Below, in pieces: positions 33,734 to 41,652 of a stretch of DNA of 64,000 nt. Position 1 is the stretch's first letter, and each line of letters begins with the position of its first letter. The notes under the pieces were generated by a model that did not search any database, was not told the DNA's origin, and saw only the letters and a program-made list of their open reading frames with translations. The stretch covers positions 1 through 64,000 of the forward strand of contig NZ_JACHCQ010000003.1 in assembly GCF_014205835.1 (NCBI RefSeq), in the 5' to 3' direction. A program made the translations under genes and the position numbers. The DNA comes from Pedobacter sp. AK013 (lineage in GTDB: Bacteria > Bacteroidota > Bacteroidia > Sphingobacteriales > Sphingobacteriaceae).

Positions 33734-34276
33734 ATGCAAATAGCAACATTTGGCGGAGGCTGCTTTTGGTGCACTGAAGCCGTTTTTCAGACATTAAATG
33801 GGGTAAGCCAGGTTACAGCGGGCTATATGGGGGGAGATTTAAAGCACCCTACCTATATGGAAATTTGTAATGGCAATACCGGGCATGCAGAAGTAATTCA
33901 AATCACATTCGATGAAAACATTATTTCGTTCAGTGAGCTTCTATTGGTATTCTTTAAAACCCATAATCCAACAACCTTAAATAGGCAAGGTAATGATGTT
34001 GGCACACAATACCGCTCAGTGGTTTTTTACGAAAACGAAGCGCAAAAAAAACTAACGGAGGAAATGATTGAAGATTTAACCCAACAACATGTTTTCAACA
34101 AACCAATTGCGACAGAAATTTCTCCTATAGCCGAATTTTATGAGGCTGAAGACTATCATCAGAACTATTTTAATAACAATCAGGGAAAACCCTATTGCGC
34201 ATTTGTGATACAACCAAAGTTGAATAAGTTTGCTACTGATTTTAAAGATAAAATTAAACCAGAGCTTTTGGAATAA
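33734..34276 (+). CDS. msrA: peptide methionine sulfoxide reductase MsrA
   Basis: A 180-residue enzyme that reduces Met-S-sulfoxide in proteins. The GGCFWCTE motif near the N-terminus supplies nucleophile Cys10 and Glu14. Further family motifs are GYMGG, HPTYMEICNGNTGHAE and AEDYHQNYF. Its stop abuts the stop of the convergent gene (34277) with no gap. Confidence 0.95.
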   Translation: MQIATFGGGCFWCTEAVFQTLNGVSQVTAGYMGGDLKHPTYMEICNGNTGHAEVIQITFDENIISFSELLLVFFKTHNPTTLNRQGNDVGTQYRSVVFYENEAQKKLTEEMIEDLTQQHVFNKPIATEISPIAEFYEAEDYHQNYFNNNQGKPYCAFVIQPKLNKFATDFKDKIKPELLE

Positions 34277-35365
34277 TTAAATTTCGAAGGTAAGCAAGGC
34301 ATGCTGACTAGCTGTATGAATATCTCTCCAAACCCTATTAATTTCTGATTCTTTTTTTGCGGCTTCTAAACCGCAGTAAGGAAATAAAGTAGCTGCTGAT
34401 TTCCAACAGGCATGTGCCAATTTACGGCTGATTAAACTCACCTCGCTTAATTTCTCATCAGCAATTTCCCCATTACCCATTAATTGATCCCAAGATTCCT
34501 CAAACGCATGATAGAATTTTGTACGAAGGGTTAACACTTCTTCTTTACAACGGCTGAGTTCGCTGTTAAAAAGCAAAATTTGCGCTTCACTATATCTCCC
34601 CAATCCGGAACGGGAGTAAAAAGATTGCGCTACCAGCTTAATAAAATGATTGGTCATTCCTAAACTATTTACGGTTAACGTGGTTTCTGCGAGCTGTAAA
34701 AAGGGATAATCAAAGCCTGTATCTGTTACTTCAATTTGTTGATTAATTTTAAAGGTCCTGTTTTCATCAACGTTTAAATCGCAAACTTCAAAAGCATGGC
34801 TTCCTGTAGCTATTAAACCAAAGTAAGACCAACCGGGCAAAATATTTACTTCTTCTTTTTTAAGAATGAATGATTTAATTTCAGGCTCTCCATTTTCATC
34901 CAAAATATCATCTCCATTTTCGTTTTTAAGTGTGCAGTTAGCTGTAAATATAGTAGCATGTAATGCACCACTGGCATAACTCCATTTTCCATTGAGCAGA
35001 TAGCCTTCCTTCGTTTTAATGGCTACCCCACCAACTGCACCACTCCCCGCAAAACAAACCTCACGGTCGGCAAAGATCTCTGCGGCCAATTCGGGATTTA
35101 GAAACCCGGCAAACCAGCCTGCACCGGCACAGAGTGTTACGGTCCAACCTAAACTTCCGTCGGCTTCTGCTAATTCTTCTTCCAATTTTAAAATTTCAGG
35201 AAGTTTTTTATTTGGTCCCCCATAAATTTCGGGTACAAAAAGCTTAAACCAATTTTCCTGATAGGTCAGTTCTAAAATTTCGGGATGAAGTTTACCCATT
35301 TCTTCGGAAATTGCTGCATAAGCTTTTACTTTTTCCTGCCAGGTGGTGGTTAATGTTTCTTGCAT
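34277..35365 (-). CDS. acyl-CoA dehydrogenase-fold flavoprotein, possibly a monooxygenase subgroup member
   Basis: A 362-residue protein of the acyl-CoA dehydrogenase superfamily: N-terminal helical domain (LELTYQENWFKLFVPEIYGG), middle beta domain around GEPEIKSFILKKEEV, and C-terminal helical domain (LTLRTKFYHAFEESW). Sequences such as ADGSLGWTVTLCAGAGWFAGF and GKWSYASGALHATIF resemble the HsaA/DszC-type flavin monooxygenase branch, and I see no classic catalytic Glu. No flavin reductase partner is adjacent. Subgroup and substrate are uncertain. Confidence 0.6.
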   Translation of the reverse strand: MQETLTTTWQEKVKAYAAISEEMGKLHPEILELTYQENWFKLFVPEIYGGPNKKLPEILKLEEELAEADGSLGWTVTLCAGAGWFAGFLNPELAAEIFADREVCFAGSGAVGGVAIKTKEGYLLNGKWSYASGALHATIFTANCTLKNENGDDILDENGEPEIKSFILKKEEVNILPGWSYFGLIATGSHAFEVCDLNVDENRTFKINQQIEVTDTGFDYPFLQLAETTLTVNSLGMTNHFIKLVAQSFYSRSGLGRYSEAQILLFNSELSRCKEEVLTLRTKFYHAFEESWDQLMGNGEIADEKLSEVSLISRKLAHACWKSAATLFPYCGLEAAKKESEINRVWRDIHTASQHALLTFEI

Positions 35366-35396
35366 GATTATTTTTTGCTTTGGCGTACGAAAGTAA

Positions 35397-36056
35397 TTAA
35401 GCCAATTTGAGTCTGCTTTTGTTAATAATCTTCTTCCAATCTAAAAATCCAAATATGGCAACTGTAAACAAAAACGTAGTTAAACAGGCCATTAGTGGAA
35501 GCTTTTTATGGAACAGCAACGGAATGGCAACAATATTCGAAATATTTAGGAATATCCAGTTTTCTATTTTGCGCTTGGCTAACAGCCACATGCCTGCCCA
35601 GGCAAATGCAGAAACAAAGGCATCTGCAATTGGAACATCCGATTTGGTAAAGAAAATATCTATTTTAGCAATTACAAAATGTTCAGGCAAATTTATTAGA
35701 GCGGTGTAGAAAATTCCGAATCCTATTACAGAAATTAAAACAGCTATAACTAATTCTTTTCTTGTTGACCATTGAACTTCCTTATGGTGATGATTTTCCT
35801 GATTTTTCCAAATTAACCAACCATACACGCTCATTACCAAATAATAAACATTGAGTACAATTTCTGCATATAAATTCGCGCTATATAGTAAGGTCATCAC
35901 CAATAAAATAGAAATGATACCTGTTGGATAAAGCCAGATGCTATTCTTCTTCGCTAATAAAACTTCAGATACGCCAAAACCAACAGCCAGCCATTCGATT
36001 AATGAGGTGTGTAAAATCTGCTCCTGAAAAAGCTTAAACCAATCTTGAAAATTCAT
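35397..36056 (-). CDS. pnuT: PnuC-family transporter, predicted thiamine importer (PnuT)
   Basis: A 219-residue membrane protein with about seven helices and the PnuC motifs: WLAVGFGVSEVLLAKKNSIWLYP, VYYLVMSVYGWLIW and, late, WKKII. PnuC proteins carry nicotinamide riboside, whereas PnuT members carry thiamine. The TPP riboswitch immediately upstream on the same strand argues for thiamine. No thiamine kinase gene follows in this window. Confidence 0.85.
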   Translation of the reverse strand: MNFQDWFKLFQEQILHTSLIEWLAVGFGVSEVLLAKKNSIWLYPTGIISILLVMTLLYSANLYAEIVLNVYYLVMSVYGWLIWKNQENHHHKEVQWSTRKELVIAVLISVIGFGIFYTALINLPEHFVIAKIDIFFTKSDVPIADAFVSAFAWAGMWLLAKRKIENWIFLNISNIVAIPLLFHKKLPLMACLTTFLFTVAIFGFLDWKKIINKSRLKLA

Positions 36057-36126
36057 TTACAATAGTTTGCTTTGCAGCCGGTAAAAATAATTAGATACCG
36101 TTTTCGGGGCGAAACAGCTTTGTAAA

Positions 36127-36308
36127 TTTTAACCTCTTCCTACGGCGGCATTACCCGCATCAGGTTCATTTAAGGTTGAGGGCCGGAGGGTTGTAAGGTC
36201 GAGGGGAAACCCTCTGCCTTCTACCTATCTACCTTTCACCTCAAAATGGGTATAATCTCAGCAAATTGAGGGCAACAGAAATTGCAGCATCAACAAGCAC
36301 CCCTTTGA
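36127..36308 (-). promoter_or_regulatory. TPP riboswitch (THI element) with an enlarged J2-4 linker
   Basis: Reading the minus strand: GGGGTGC, then CTGAGATTATACCC (P2/P3 side, 36248-36261 region), then GAACCTGATGCGGGTAATGCCGCCGTAGGAAG (P4/P5 pyrophosphate arm, 36135-36167 region). These are the diagnostic TPP boxes in the right order. The usual short linker between the two arms is about 80 nt here and holds a palindromic insert. It controls the PnuT gene 71 bp downstream, most likely by repressing expression when TPP is high. Confidence 0.9.
36176..36244. repeat. G-family palindromic insert inside the riboswitch linker
   Basis: TTGAGG (36176-36181) pairs with CCTCAA (36239-36244), and GAGGGTT (36186-36192) pairs with AACCCTC (36208-36214). 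Its ccttctacctatctacctttc stretch is shared with 25611-25650. Confidence 0.6.
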
Positions 36309-36314
36309 GCAGGG

Positions 36315-36322
36315 CAAATATA
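36315..36322 (-). promoter_or_regulatory. putative -7 box for the riboswitch-pnuT transcript (TATATTTG)
   Basis: An exact TAnnTTTG match on the minus strand, ending 7 bp before the 5' side of the riboswitch. This fits a transcript starting at the aptamer. Confidence 0.55.
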
Positions 36323-36678
36323 GGCTTTTTTATCCTAATGAGATTTAAAATATAATAAGCCACCCCTAATCTACTTACCATCAACGGACACACAAGTGGT
36401 AAAATATTATTTTTATCAATACGGGTACGGATCTAATACATTGATCAAAGTAAGGGCATCAATATTGCGAGGATCATAAAAGGAAATTCTCGTCAGATGC
36501 TATCATGTTGAGCCTGTCGAAACAAGACCCTTCAACTACTTGTTTCGATTTATCTGAAAGCTCAGGGGGACAAATCTATATTTATGATATAATCCCTTTG
36601 TTGTCTTGCAACAGCACACGTCATCAATCCGATTTCTTTTTCAATTGGGTTTCTCTATCTTTATAGAAAGCGATTACT
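36323..36678. other. gap between the riboswitch promoter and paralogue B
   Basis: 356 bp with no gene. It contains a degenerate P-family hairpin (about 36501-36570, arms with ttgagcctgtcgaaacaag / cttgtttcga) and AT-rich DNA before the start of 36679. Confidence 0.4.
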
Positions 36679-37965
36679 ATGAAAATTTCACTCTCACTCC
36701 TTATCTTATTTTTCTTGCCTTCTATTTTATTTGCCCAGAAAATTAATTATAGTTCTTCCCTGTATAGTGCATTACAATCTGCTCGTTATCTTAAAAAGGA
36801 TGTTTTGGTGATCATCAATTCAGAAAACACAAATGCAGAAAAACAAAATCGGCTTTTTAGCTATCTTGAAATCGTAAATAAAGTAAATACACATTTTATT
36901 TCTTACCAAGCAAATTATGGTGACACTGCTTTAAAATCAATAATTCAATATTATAATATCCAAAACTGCCCAACCTATATTTTTTTACATAGCAATATGG
37001 AGTTGTTTTACAGAAGCTTAGAGTTTGATGCACCAAGGGAACGATTTCTAGATATATTGAAAAATGCAGTAGAAGCTTCACAACAAACAACCATCAAAAA
37101 AGCAAAAGAAGATTATCTAAAAGATACTTCTGACATAACTAAATTAAAACAATTGATAGATGTACTTAAAAAGCGGGGCGTAACGAATAATGCATATTAT
37201 ATAGAACAATATGCTAAAAAATTAAGTCCGGCATCTTTTGATGACTATCAAACAATACTATATATATTGGAAGCAGGTCCAATCATTAACGGAATTGCTT
37301 ATAGAAAAGCTTTTGCAAATAGGGTTATAATAGATAGCATATTTAAAAAGGAGCCTGAACCAAAAAGAGCATTTATATTGAATGTTATTTCAAATAATAC
37401 AATGGTTACTGCTATAAAAACGATTTGTTTAGCTGATGCTCAAAATACGGCCAATTTCCATAAAAACCAATGGCAAAATAGCCAATATAACGGCCAAAAA
37501 ATCTATAATGAAAAAATGCTTTTTTATTATAATTCTGTTAAAGACACTAGTAGCTATTTTAAGCTAGCGACCAATCACTATGATAAATATTATATGAGCA
37601 TTAGGATCGATAGTATTGAAAATTTAAAGTTACAGGAGAAAACCGATAGTACATTACGTTTTAAACCAGGATGGAACGCAAAATCATTCCCAGATGGATT
37701 GAATGAGGTGGCTTGGAACTTTTATTCCTCCGGCACCAAAAATCGCGAGCACCTTTTAAGAGCTATAAAATGGAGTAAAAGATCTGTTAAGTTAGATCCA
37801 AATCCAAATAATTTTGATACCCTAGCACATTTATATTATTCATTACAAGATTTCAAAAAAGCTATTAAAGCACAGGAAACTGCAATAAATACAGCTAAAA
37901 TTAATGGACTTCCAACTAATACCTTTTCCGAAAGCTTATTGAAGATGAAATCAAAAACACTTTAA
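36679..37965 (+). CDS. secreted thioredoxin-fold/TPR protein, paralogue B
   Basis: A 428-residue protein with a Sec signal (cleavage after LFAQ, ~20). It has the same layout as 32117-33529: a thioredoxin-like domain lacking CxxC (KDVLVIINSE; NCPTYIFLHSNMELF), a long helical region with ILEAGPIINGIAYRKAFANR, and TPR-like end AIKWSKRSVKLDPNPNNFDTLAHLYYS. Codon use is more A/T-rich than in paralogue A. The pair probably arose by duplication; the intervening 3 kb carries unrelated genes. Confidence 0.7.
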   Translation: MKISLSLLILFFLPSILFAQKINYSSSLYSALQSARYLKKDVLVIINSENTNAEKQNRLFSYLEIVNKVNTHFISYQANYGDTALKSIIQYYNIQNCPTYIFLHSNMELFYRSLEFDAPRERFLDILKNAVEASQQTTIKKAKEDYLKDTSDITKLKQLIDVLKKRGVTNNAYYIEQYAKKLSPASFDDYQTILYILEAGPIINGIAYRKAFANRVIIDSIFKKEPEPKRAFILNVISNNTMVTAIKTICLADAQNTANFHKNQWQNSQYNGQKIYNEKMLFYYNSVKDTSSYFKLATNHYDKYYMSIRIDSIENLKLQEKTDSTLRFKPGWNAKSFPDGLNEVAWNFYSSGTKNREHLLRAIKWSKRSVKLDPNPNNFDTLAHLYYSLQDFKKAIKAQETAINTAKINGLPTNTFSESLLKMKSKTL

Positions 37966-38143
37966 CGAAGAAATATGAGTTCATAACTATCTGCACTCCG
38001 GTTGAGATAGCAACGTAACTCAACATTTAACAGCGAATTAATTCCAGGTGACAATCTTAAAACTTATTGTATTAGAATTCCACCTACGTGGGAATGACGA
38101 ATCACCAGAAACCGCATGATCAATTTACAACACTCGAATCTAT

Positions 38144-41005
38144 TTAGAATAAGCCTAACTGCCCTTTATCATCAATATCGATATCATCCGGATTGGTGAT
38201 TTCGAAATCTATCTTCTTGGCAGGTTTTTCTTCTGCCTCAGGTTCATCTTCGGTTTTAACTTCTTCCTTTTTAACAGGTTCAGTCGCTGGCTTTGGTTTT
38301 TCTTTTACTTCTGGTTCAGCCTTAACTACAGGAGTTTCTGTACGTTCGAATTTTGGCTTTGGCGGTATTACAACAGGTTCATCAGCTACTGTTGCTTTGG
38401 CCGCTTCGCTATCCGTTACCGTTTCTTCATTGGTAACTTCCTCTTCAACTGTCGACTCCTCATCGTCACTTTCTTTAATAGATGTTTCTTCTGGTTCTTC
38501 AACGGCTATCTCTGGCTCTTCCAATACCACTTTCTGTACATCATGCGGCGACAGTCTATTTCCATTTGCTTTTAAACCTTTAACATCAATCAGTTCTGCT
38601 AAGGTTAAATCCAATGTTTCAGGAATCTGAGTTTTGCCTTTTAAAACATCAACAATAATTTTTGCCGCTGGATTTGAAGTCAGGTGCAATAATCTCGATT
38701 TCTGCTCCTCGCTGATAAAAATAGTTTTCCTTCCGTTAGCTTGCAGTTCGAATGCAAAACGTTTGATAAAATAATTTTGTGCTTTGCCTTCAAAATGAAC
38801 AGCAGCAAAAATCAGTTCCGGATCAAACTTCTGAATCAAGATTAATCCATCATCAAAGTGATTGCTCAGTTCGAAAGAACTTAATTCATAATATCCATCT
38901 TTGTGTACCTGTAGAATACGATCGTCGCCATCAAACTCACCCAGGTATTTTCCACGACCATCAACATTTAAGCGCTTTAATAAATCATCATACCAGATTT
39001 TCAGTCCCGATAAGGTAGAAACGCCCTTGCTCTTCAAAATAATTTTCTTAATTGGATATTTTGAAATGATATTCCCCTGCGATCCGCGCCCTTTAATGGC
39101 TACCTCTGCAAAATCCTGATCAAACTGAAGCTTGCGCAATTTAGAATGGGGTTTCAGGGCAACATTTACTACCTCAGCCTCACCGTTAGGATTTGCAGTA
39201 AAATACAAAACCTTCGATCCTTTCGATCCCTTGGTTAAATCGTATTCCTTATCGCGCGTTACCCCAACTACGGCAAATCTTTTAATATACGAAGTACCAT
39301 TTGCGCCATCTTTATAAATCATATTATAAATGGTACGCTCATCGTTTTTCTTAAATACCTGGGCATGGATAATGCCTTTACCTACAAAAGTTTTATCAGC
39401 CACCTTTGTGATGATACATTTACCATCCTCACGGAAAACAATTACCTCATCAATATCCGAACAATCGGCAATGTGTATATCTTTCTTTAATCCTGTACCA
39501 ATAAAACCATCCTCTTTATTCATGTACAGTTTCACGTTCGCCAATGCTACTTTCGACGCCTCTACCCGATCGAACAAACGGATTTCAGTTTTACGTTCCC
39601 TTCCTTTTCCGTACTTATCTTTTAGTTTCTGGTACCAGGCAATGGCATAATCGGTAAGATGTTTTAAGTGGTTTTTAACTACTTTAATCTCATCTTCCAG
39701 GTTTTTCATCTGCTCATCAGCCTTTTTCACATCAAAACGGGTGATGCTACTCATTGGCTTATCAATCAGCTTTTTAAAATCTTCAGGTAATATTTCGCGG
39801 TAAAGCGATGGTTTAAACGGATCGAATAAAATGTGTAATACCTCAACTACGGTTTCAAAATTAGATGAGTTTTCATATTCAGGATTTTTGTACATCCCTT
39901 CCTGAATAAATATTTTTAGTAACGAACTAAAGAAAATCTTTTCCTGTAACTCGTGCAAGCGAATTTCGAGCTCTTTTTTAAGTAAACTCTTGGTGTGTTT
40001 TGTATTTTCGATCAGGATATCGTTCACACTTAAAAAGTGCGGCTTATCATCCTGAATGATACATGTGTTTGGTGAGATCGATACTTCGCAGGCCGTAAAG
40101 GCATAAAGTGCATCAATGGTAACATCGGGCGAAATCCCTGGTGCAAGGTGCACTACAATTTCTACATTGGCCGCCGTGTTATCCTCAATCTTTTTGATCT
40201 TGATTTTGCCTTTATCATTAGCCGATAAAATGCTATCGATAACAGAACCTGTTGTGGTACTGAACGGAACTTCGCTGATCACCAAAGTTTTTTTATCCTT
40301 CTCGGTTATTTTTGCGCGCACGCGGATTTTACCCCCCCGCTGCCCTTCATTATAATTCGAGAAATCGGCCATACCGCCCGTAAAGAAATCGGGTAATATA
40401 TTGGGACGCACACCTTTCAATGCTTCTATTGATGCATCTAATAATTCGATAAAATTATGCGGCATTACCTTAGTTGCTAAACCTACAGCAATACCTTCAG
40501 CCCCCTGCGCCAATAACAAAGGGAATTTTACAGGTAAAGTTATCGGTTCGTTGTTACGTCCATCATAACTTAACTGCCATTCGGTCGTATCCGGATTAAA
40601 TACCACTTCGTTGGCAAATTTTGATAAACGTGCCTCAATATAACGAGGTGCCGCAGCGCTATCGCCAGTAACCGGATCGCCCCAGTTACCCTGCATATCA
40701 ATCAATAAATCTTTTTGTCCAATCTGCACCATCGCATCGCCAATAGAGGCGTCACCATGCGGGTGGTACTTCATGGTGTTACCGATGACGTTGGCTGCCT
40801 TATTAAAACGCCCATCATCCATCTCCTTAAGTGAGTGCATAATGCGCCGTTGAACAGGCTTTAATCCATCGTTAATGTGTGGAACTGCCCTATCGAGAAT
40901 TACATAAGACGCATAATCGAGAAACCAGTTTTCGTATAAACCGTTGATTGGGGTTATGGTATGTTTGTGCTCTTCGTTTACGTTTTGATCTAATTCTTCA
41001 CTCAT
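38144..41005 (-). CDS. parC: DNA topoisomerase IV subunit A ParC (GyrA/ParC family)
   Basis: A 953-residue type IIA topoisomerase subunit. The winged-helix domain contains the active Tyr122 in APRYIEARL; the RRIMHSLKEM stretch (53-62) and HPHGDASIGDAM (81-92) are quinolone-region motifs. A beta-propeller-type C-terminal domain follows (about 500-780). The last ~160 residues are a low-complexity Glu/Pro/Lys/Val tail ending DIDIDDKGQLGLF. The partner ParE is encoded 11.7 kb away, so the pair is not an operon. ParC rather than GyrA is chosen because the partner looks like ParE and the QRGG-type GyrA box was not found. Confidence 0.8.
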   Translation of the reverse strand: MSEELDQNVNEEHKHTITPINGLYENWFLDYASYVILDRAVPHINDGLKPVQRRIMHSLKEMDDGRFNKAANVIGNTMKYHPHGDASIGDAMVQIGQKDLLIDMQGNWGDPVTGDSAAAPRYIEARLSKFANEVVFNPDTTEWQLSYDGRNNEPITLPVKFPLLLAQGAEGIAVGLATKVMPHNFIELLDASIEALKGVRPNILPDFFTGGMADFSNYNEGQRGGKIRVRAKITEKDKKTLVISEVPFSTTTGSVIDSILSANDKGKIKIKKIEDNTAANVEIVVHLAPGISPDVTIDALYAFTACEVSISPNTCIIQDDKPHFLSVNDILIENTKHTKSLLKKELEIRLHELQEKIFFSSLLKIFIQEGMYKNPEYENSSNFETVVEVLHILFDPFKPSLYREILPEDFKKLIDKPMSSITRFDVKKADEQMKNLEDEIKVVKNHLKHLTDYAIAWYQKLKDKYGKGRERKTEIRLFDRVEASKVALANVKLYMNKEDGFIGTGLKKDIHIADCSDIDEVIVFREDGKCIITKVADKTFVGKGIIHAQVFKKNDERTIYNMIYKDGANGTSYIKRFAVVGVTRDKEYDLTKGSKGSKVLYFTANPNGEAEVVNVALKPHSKLRKLQFDQDFAEVAIKGRGSQGNIISKYPIKKIILKSKGVSTLSGLKIWYDDLLKRLNVDGRGKYLGEFDGDDRILQVHKDGYYELSSFELSNHFDDGLILIQKFDPELIFAAVHFEGKAQNYFIKRFAFELQANGRKTIFISEEQKSRLLHLTSNPAAKIIVDVLKGKTQIPETLDLTLAELIDVKGLKANGNRLSPHDVQKVVLEEPEIAVEEPEETSIKESDDEESTVEEEVTNEETVTDSEAAKATVADEPVVIPPKPKFERTETPVVKAEPEVKEKPKPATEPVKKEEVKTEDEPEAEEKPAKKIDFEITNPDDIDIDDKGQLGLF

Positions 41006-41245
41006 TTATTTACAAAAATTGGCAGCCGTAAATATAATAAAAATGATTGCATAGAATAAAGAGAGGTTATTCACATTTCGGAATCGAAAATTTGTTCTTA
41101 ACAGATTTTAAAAAGAAAGCTAATATTAAATAAGCTATTATAAAATGGCTCCACACAATAGAAGCTATGTGCCTTTTGAGCCAGGAAAATTGTTTTTTAA
41201 GGGTTTTGGAAAGCAGGGTTCGGTAGGTTTTGTTTAATTGTTTCT

Positions 41246-41327
41246 TCCGGCTTTCCGATGCGATCTTTTTTGCCCTCCTTCCCCCGCTCATGGCAGCAAA
41301 AAGGATCTCCCCTGCAATCCGGTTTAG
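41246..41327 (+). repeat. S-family structured element, copy 5
   Basis: Left core ccggctttccgatgcgatct, variable hairpin TTTTTTGC...GCAAAAAG, right core gatctcccctgcaatccggttta. Outer CCGG/CCGG pairing closes it. A possible 74-codon minus-strand ORF (41067-41291) is partly made of this element and is not supported as a gene. Confidence 0.6.
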
Positions 41328-41652
41328 AAAGATAGTTTTGTGCTACTATTTAGGGTTGCAGGATGTATAGAACCACTCCTAAACGCTAATTGATAAGAAA
41401 AAAAACAATTATGGGCTCAGTCAAGCTTATATCCCCTTAACTATCTTATATGGTAAAAAAGAGAAAAGATCCTTCACCGCATGCAGGATGAAAGATTTAA
41501 TAGAAAAGTCGTCTCGACTGTAGCGCAGCGAAATGAAGATATCTATCTAGAGAAATTTAGCTTCGCTGAGCCTTCGGGTTCTCGACTGCGTTGCACCCAG
41601 CTCGAAATGACGATTCGCATGAGGGGTACTCATCTCCCGAAAAAATATTGCA
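41328..41652. other. gap downstream of S copy 5
   Basis: 325 bp without a credible gene. 41504-41611 is a degenerate P-family composite (tctcgactgtagcgcagcga ... ctcgaaatgacg). The rest is ordinary spacer before the PNGase-like gene's stop. Confidence 0.4.

Noticed and set aside
41067..41291. 74-residue minus-strand ORF
   Set aside because: Its first third is S-family copy 5; no domain or RBS support.
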